A stretch of DNA of 64,000 nucleotides. Source: Paragorgia papillata (lineage: Eukaryota; Cnidaria; Anthozoa; Scleralcyonacea; Coralliidae). Below are positions 38,940-64,000 of this stretch, one piece after another; position 1 is the first letter of the stretch; every line of letters begins with the position of its first letter. The notes under the pieces were generated by a model. The model had not been told where the DNA came from and searched no databases. It worked only from the letters and a program-made list of their open reading frames with translations. Location of the stretch: NCBI GenBank assembly GCA_035771165.1, contig JAWNZC010000179.1, forward strand, positions 2,080,501 through 2,144,500, read 5' to 3'. The position numbers and the translations under genes are program-made.

Positions 38940-41460
38940 ATAAATGGTGAACTTTATTTTTCTATTTAATTATATTTTAAATACAAGGAGATACCCACAG
39001 TCTATGTAACTAGTGAGCCCATATAGCTTCCTTTTTAATTATCTTGTTTTAAGTGATATCCATATTAAGTGTTAACCCTCCTAGCACTGAAAGGCAAGAG
39101 TGGAAGCTGCACCTCCAGTTGTGTAGGAAGCAATTTGATCTTGGAGGGGCACAGCATCAAAAGGGCACTTTGTTCAGGGGGTAGGACTTCAAAAGGACAC
39201 TTGAGGCACATGTTTTAACATAAAAAGGGCACTTCATGACAAAGTTGGGCCTACACCCCTGTGCCCCTCCTGGCATCCCTGATCATAAACAGACAGTGAT
39301 TGATGGTTACAGTCAATGTTTTAGTACACACTGTATATCCAAAGTCTGCTTTCTAAATTAAAGAAAATTACTTTGAAAATCAGTTCAGCCAACGGTGTTT
39401 TCATAGTACAGTCACCAACTGTAGTTTTACTTATGCAAACAACAATCTCTGTATTATTTCTTATGTACTGAACAGCTGCATTTGGGATGTATTTAAAAGC
39501 CAGAAGTTAAGAATTCCCACCTTGAGAGAACAATTTTCCACTACTAACTCTGGTTGTTTACACAATAAAATTAATATTACATTTAATGTGTTTGGCACTG
39601 TTTGCCATTTTGATTTGGACCATAACCCATTCCTGCCTATACTGGCTACTGTAACTTAATTAGTTGATTAACAGGGATTCTCAGCAAACCTAAGCAACAG
39701 TGAGTTGACCCATTCAATGTGAGCTTGCAAGGCCACCCCAACCAGCTAATGCATTCCCTCTGCAGTAGAATAAAATCATCTGGCATGTTAACGAGAATAA
39801 AATTCTAAATAGCTTAATCTGGTGGTGAAAAGGTTAATAAAATGATTTCTTAAAACTCATAATTTATTGCTGTCGATTATGACTTTACTCATCTTAGGCT
39901 GCACATAATGTAGCCTTGGTTCAAATATCTTCAGTTGGCACTTCATCCAAAAGTAAATTTATCAGTAGAGTATACAGTACAAATGAGAGCCTTACTAACT
40001 GTGGACACCCTTGTTATAAATGGGGACTACACGCATGCCAGCATTATCTACCTAGTGCTGGCAGAAGATACTTCAGGTTAGCCTAATTTGTCAAAATTAA
40101 TAATATTAAAGGTGGGGTGCATTGTGCTTTCCCTTGGGAATTTTAATCCTGACTGACATTTGGACATTGGTGGGTCAAAAGTGGTCGATTGCAGTTGCTG
40201 GGATAGAATAAATCCTATCCCAGCAGCAACTCTGTCAATGACCACCAGTGACCAAATGGAAACCAGGCTTTAGTCGCATTTTAGCCCCATTTTCAGAGTT
40301 GCCAATGGAGCTTAGGAAAAATATTAAGTGGGCTGTATCTCTCCCTAGTCCCTCTATTGTTACACCCTTATCAGTTACCAGACTGCACAAGATGCCAAGT
40401 CTAAAGGGTATTTTTTGTACCATAAGCTGCTTTATTACAGTATATATACATGTACCAGTAATCATATAATTGTAATGTTTTTAAGAGTAAAGTTGATATA
40501 ATTAAGCAGTGTTTTAGGTATAAAGTTTAAAAGGTGGTGCCCTTGGTTTTACTTTGATGAAGGGCTCCACAAACTTTAGTAAATTTTACAACTGAACTAG
40601 ACTGTGACAAATGAAACCAAAATCCAATATCATTATAAATCATATATTAGCTAAATGTGAGCATGTGTGCCACCTGCCCCTCACATCTTTGGTGTTAAGT
40701 ACTTTAAAGTTAATGTTTAAAAAAATAAGTAAAAGAAGAACCTCTCACTTTGTTATTTTTTTATGCATAGAATTTTTTCGCCATACTCAAATGGGCAAGA
40801 TAAACAGGCCGTACAAATATGGCTGGTACATAGTGAGGTTCAGCTACTGGTGTTTGAATATTCAATCACATAGATCAGTATAAACAGATGTAATATGAAT
40901 TCATAAATGATTAAACCTCAGAAAGCTACAGTGTCGATTATTTCGATTACACACAAACAAGTGGATTATAAAACATGTAACAAATTAAATGTTGCAAATC
41001 AACAAATGACAAATATACCACCAAGGTCACGTTTTATTTGAAAGACATACATGCAGTACTATATACATGAAATAAGTTTTTAAAATTCCAGATTTCGTTG
41101 TAATTTACCTTGTAGCTGTCTACGAATGTTCGAATAATTTTCAGAACAATAATACGATATTTTCGTGTTCATAAGTTTGAATAAACAAGAATTCAAACTG
41201 GGTTTCATCAGAAGGTCATGAACTGGTCATCGATCACTATCACGCCTGGTGCATTATTTTCCATTTATCAGTCTCTTATCCAGAAATTTCTGCCAAGTAA
41301 TACTTTATCGCATCACAAACCAGCCACGATTATATTCTTACAACATTTCTACTGCTATTTGTTACTATTAAATTCCAGAATCAGCCACAACAAGTCGATG
41401 TATTTTGCAGAATATTGAACGGCCGTGCTGAAGGTTTTCGTGGGTCTGGGTACAAAAATA
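38940..41460. other. Intergenic, mostly unique
   Basis: 2.5 kb of AT-rich sequence without family-level coding signal. 40190-40275 has a short inverted pair (CTGGGATAG/CTATCCCAG). 40540-40590 contains TTTGATGAAGGGCTCC, shared with 36400-36420. Confidence 0.5.
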
Positions 41461-41507
41461 CCAACTGCGCATGCCCCAAAATACACACTTTTTCGTGTAT
41501 TTCAAAT

Positions 41508-41842
41508 GGATTGTCCCAGAGCCATTTGATTTGCCCGCGCGGCCGGGCATATTTGGCTCTGGGAACGAGATTGAGGACGAGCTCCGATGTCGCGCATGCG
41601 CAAAACGTTTGGCAGCGGTGTTACTAGTGGTCTATCACTCACCCAATCTCGTTCCCAGAGCCCACGTTCCCCACCCGGGAAACGAGAGACTCTGGGATAA
41701 TCCGTTTCACATCGATATTTCATTGGCTGATGAACATGATTACTCCTCTTCCGGATCACAAGAATCCTGTGATGGCGTGAACGGATTATCCCAGAGTCTC
41801 TCGTTTCCCGGGTGGGGAACGTGGGATCTGGGAACGAGATTG
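41508..41842. repeat. Two CCCAGAGCC-type foldback MITEs
   Basis: 41508-41573: GGATTGTCCCAGAGCC to GCTCTGGGAACGAGATTG. 41644-41842: CAATCTCGTTCCCAGAG, arms CCACCCGGGAAACGAGAG and CTCTCGTTTCCCGGGTGG. Confidence 0.75.
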
Positions 41843-42158
41843 TCACTCACCAATAGACCACTAGTAGCTCAGCCAATCAGAATGCCGAATTTGTAATAGA
41901 ACACTAGTTGGTTGATTGGATTGAAAGTTCTCGGAGGACTTTCTTTTAAAAACAAAGAATTCGCACCGAATTTTGTGAAGGGAATTGTAACTGACCCCGG
42001 AATGAGCGACTCCTTGATACCGGCCTCGTACACACTACCGGCATGCATTTCGAAAATGGCACAAGGTATCTCGGGGGCACGTAAAGATAGGTGGTAAAAT
42101 TCTCACAAGTTGCCACCACACCTACTTTCGTACCTTGCATCTTATGCACGTTGTCTTA

Positions 42159-43130
42159 GGGACCTATCATAAAGTACAGGAGGGGGTGGGCTAGAGAAAT
42201 CAAAAAGATTAAAACACCAATTTAATTGGTCCACCCCTTGTTTCATGCACGATTAAACATGGCCCACCCTCGAATACTTGCACAAAAATTAATGACCCCC
42301 CCCCTATTATTAAATGTATTACCATAGTATACCGTACCACCGTGGAATCCACAATCCCAAAAGTAGCAGACCCGTCTACTTTCGGATCTATTCGCCTTGG
42401 GGAACTGCTACTTTCAGATCTTTCAAGAGATCATTAATATTTAATAATGCCCATTTATAATTTATAATTCATGAAGAAAACACAACATAGGACATCAGTA
42501 GCACGTCGGTGAATATATGTGATAAAGATCACAATTTCTCCCTTTATACAGCAGAAAAGATAACTGTCAACAAACTAATGAAAAAGTTTGTTTTTAAAGC
42601 CATTCAAAAATACTCAGCTGTGTTCAATCAAGTCTATTAAAACACTGCTGCTCGTGTTTTTAACATTACATATGAAACAACCCATTGTTAAATATTGTTA
42701 AATATAATATGAATTTGGAGTAAAGTTTGTTTTGATTTTTCTTTCCTCTTTTAAGCTGTTTTATATTTGTATATGTACAGTATATTGATTAATACTACGT
42801 GGATGCGCACTATTTTATTTTCAAAGTTACTTCTGGGCTGAGACACTACATTTGGGAATTTTCAGACATATGTCAAAACTGTACCTCATCTTTTTAACTT
42901 TCTTTTATGTATATAAAGCAAGTTGACAACAAGTCAGAATCACATAACTGAAACTGTTACTGAAAAGTGAGATGAAATAAAATTGTTTAATAATTCAAGC
43001 ATATTTAGAATTGACCCACCCCCAAAGTAGTGCACATCTTTTTTTGGCCCACCCCTTTCAAGCATGAAAATGATGGCCCACCCCCCTTTTTTCTCTGGCC
43101 CACCCCCATCTATACTTTATGACAGGTCCC
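42159..43130. mobile_element. Harbinger-type element with TTA duplication
   Basis: GGGACCTATCATAAAGTA and inverted TACTTTATGACAGGTCCC, with TTA at 42156-42158 and 43131-43133. The interior has GGCCCACCC motifs and AT-rich sequence, no transposase. Confidence 0.8.
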
Positions 43131-43273
43131 TTATGCAATGCAAAAATGGCCAAGGACAGTGGGATATAATTGGGGTGACGTGGGGATCCAGGTGGTAAAT
43201 TCCTCCAAAGATGGCCTGGCCTCACTCACTTTACCACCTTGCATCTTGGGTGCCTATTATTTGCCCACAACCA

Positions 43274-43383
43274 GCATCTAACGCTACGTCCACACGTATA
43301 CGCTTTCGTAGCGTTTTCATATTGTTCTCCGTACCTGAAACAATATGAAAACGCCACGAAAACGTATACGTGTGGACGTAGCC
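43274..43383. repeat. Short palindromic MITE
   Basis: CTACGTCCACACGTATACG and inverted CGTATACGTGTGGACGTAG flank inner AACAATATGAAAACG arms; nearly perfect hairpin. Confidence 0.85.
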
Positions 43384-44063
43384 TAAATTAACTTTCTGGC
43401 CTCGTTATGAAGCAAAGATTCTTTTGAATTGCAGCCACAACAAACAAACAAGCGAGAAAGGCTTACCGAGACGCACATAAAAAAAACCCCATCTAATCGC
43501 CATTATGAAAGTCGTCTATAGTCCAGTCCAATGTTCACAATAGACGAGTTTCAGGGTGTTGCGCGAAAAAACCCGCCTGGAAAACTCCACTCAAAGTAAA
43601 CTATATACTGTTTAGAATAAACAAAGTATAGATAGTTTCTGCATGTTTAACACTGTTATTCTGCTGTTGTTGGCTCGCTAGCACGTCTGTTTGCCATTGC
43701 TTACTTTGTGGGGAGCCCACCAATTCCTTTGCAAAATGATGGGCGCGCAATACCCTGAAATTCGCCTATATGCCTCCAGGCTTGTAGGGATAGGGAATGC
43801 TCGCTGTGGGTTAATATTACACAATTCAACGTCTACCAATAAACGTTTTAACTCGCTCGAGGGCGTGTTTAGGCTAAGAAAGCTGAATGTTTTCTTTTCA
43901 CCAAAATTAATACCACTTCGCAAAGATCGACCTATATTCGCAGATTCCTCTCGTCCCATTTCGTCTTCTCTCTTGCATTGTCTCTTGCATTATATCCTGC
44001 TCGCAGGCTCTCTGGGAGGCGAGGCGGGAGGTGAATGAGGGTTGAGGGGTGTGACCGCCAAAA

Positions 44064-63542
<19,479 letters not shown>

Positions 63543-63599
63543 CTAAAACATGCAAGCAAAATGTGAAATCTATCACTTTTTCCTTATTCATCTACGCAT

Positions 63600-63995
63600 A
63601 CAAAATTATGGTAGTTGGTAATTGTGCAAAGTTTTACTTCGAAATTCTCAAAAACAAAGTTGAATTTTACGTGCAAAGTTTGTATTTTGGAGCGCCGCCA
63701 TTAAATTGCCCGTGTTTGAGAAAAATGAGTTGAGAAGAACTTATGACGTCATACACTCAACAAAACCAAAAGATCATTGTTGTTGTCAACAAAAGGGTCT
63801 ATGACGTCATAAGCTTCCTCGACTCATTCTTCTCAAACTCGGCCACTTTAATGGCGGCGCTTCAAAATACAAACTTTACACGTAAAATATCACCTTTTCC
63901 TCAACGAATTTTGAAATGAAACTTTGCACCATAACATCTTTAGGATTATGCAAAAACATTGCCAACAATATTTTCATCAGAGAACCACTTTAAAA
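63600..63995. mobile_element. Palindromic MITE, GTGGTTCTCTGATGAAAATA family, copy 2
   Basis: TTTTGGAGCGCCGCCATTAA and inverted arm, TATGACGTCAT twice around the centre, ends GAGAACCACTTTAA. Lies in FPGS2 intron 6. Confidence 0.8.
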
Positions 63996-64000
63996 ATGTT

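Overview
This is a window of an animal nuclear genome: AT-rich, intron-rich, with GT-AG introns and dense in short DNA transposons (MITEs), SINEs and microsatellites. The transposon load and the long foldback MITEs would suit a cnidarian such as a coral or sea anemone, but nothing in the window proves the phylum. No prokaryotic gene, CRISPR array or intact transposon-encoded enzyme is visible.

The genes are two tandem paralogues of folylpolyglutamate synthase (FPGS), both on the minus strand. FPGS1 (36740 down to 993) is complete. Its 17 coding exons total 1725 nt (574 residues plus stop) spread over 35.7 kb. FPGS2 (63542 down to 44064) has 11 exons in the window, homologous to FPGS1 exons 7-17; its 5' part lies beyond base 64000. 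I built the exon chains by hand from family motifs, splice sites and phase. Nine of the eleven shared coding exons have identical lengths or phases exact enough to put every shared intron at the same codon position. FPGS adds gamma-linked glutamates to folates so that they stay in the cytosol and mitochondria. FPGS1 shows the family's two-start layout: a basic N-terminal leader starting at 36740 and a second Met at 36653 just before the conserved core. FPGS2 keeps an open frame but has replaced several family-signature residues.

Layout: 1-992, downstream flank with foldback MITEs; 993-36740, FPGS1; 36741-44063, intergenic, with a 5S-derived SINE, a Harbinger-like element and foldback MITEs; 44064-64000, FPGS2. 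Introns hold hAT-type elements with 8-bp target duplications, Harbinger-type MITEs with TAA duplications, at least nine copies of a full-length palindromic MITE of about 480 bp, tRNA-derived and 5S-derived SINEs, two related 20-bp minisatellites, and a piggyBac transposase fragment. The most complicated place is FPGS1 intron 11, where one palindromic MITE holds a 9-bp-TSD MITE and a hAT element, which holds a second hAT-like element, and part of that nest has been triplicated as 1.09-kb tandem units.

The most unusual non-coding feature is a canonical type I hammerhead ribozyme core on the minus strand at 10519-10564. Hammerhead-like fold motifs also occur in two short retroposed elements (34746-35128 and 50632-50845) and at 19957-19998. 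I found no convincing new multi-gene system; the interest lies in the diverged FPGS paralogue, the ribozyme and the nested transposons.
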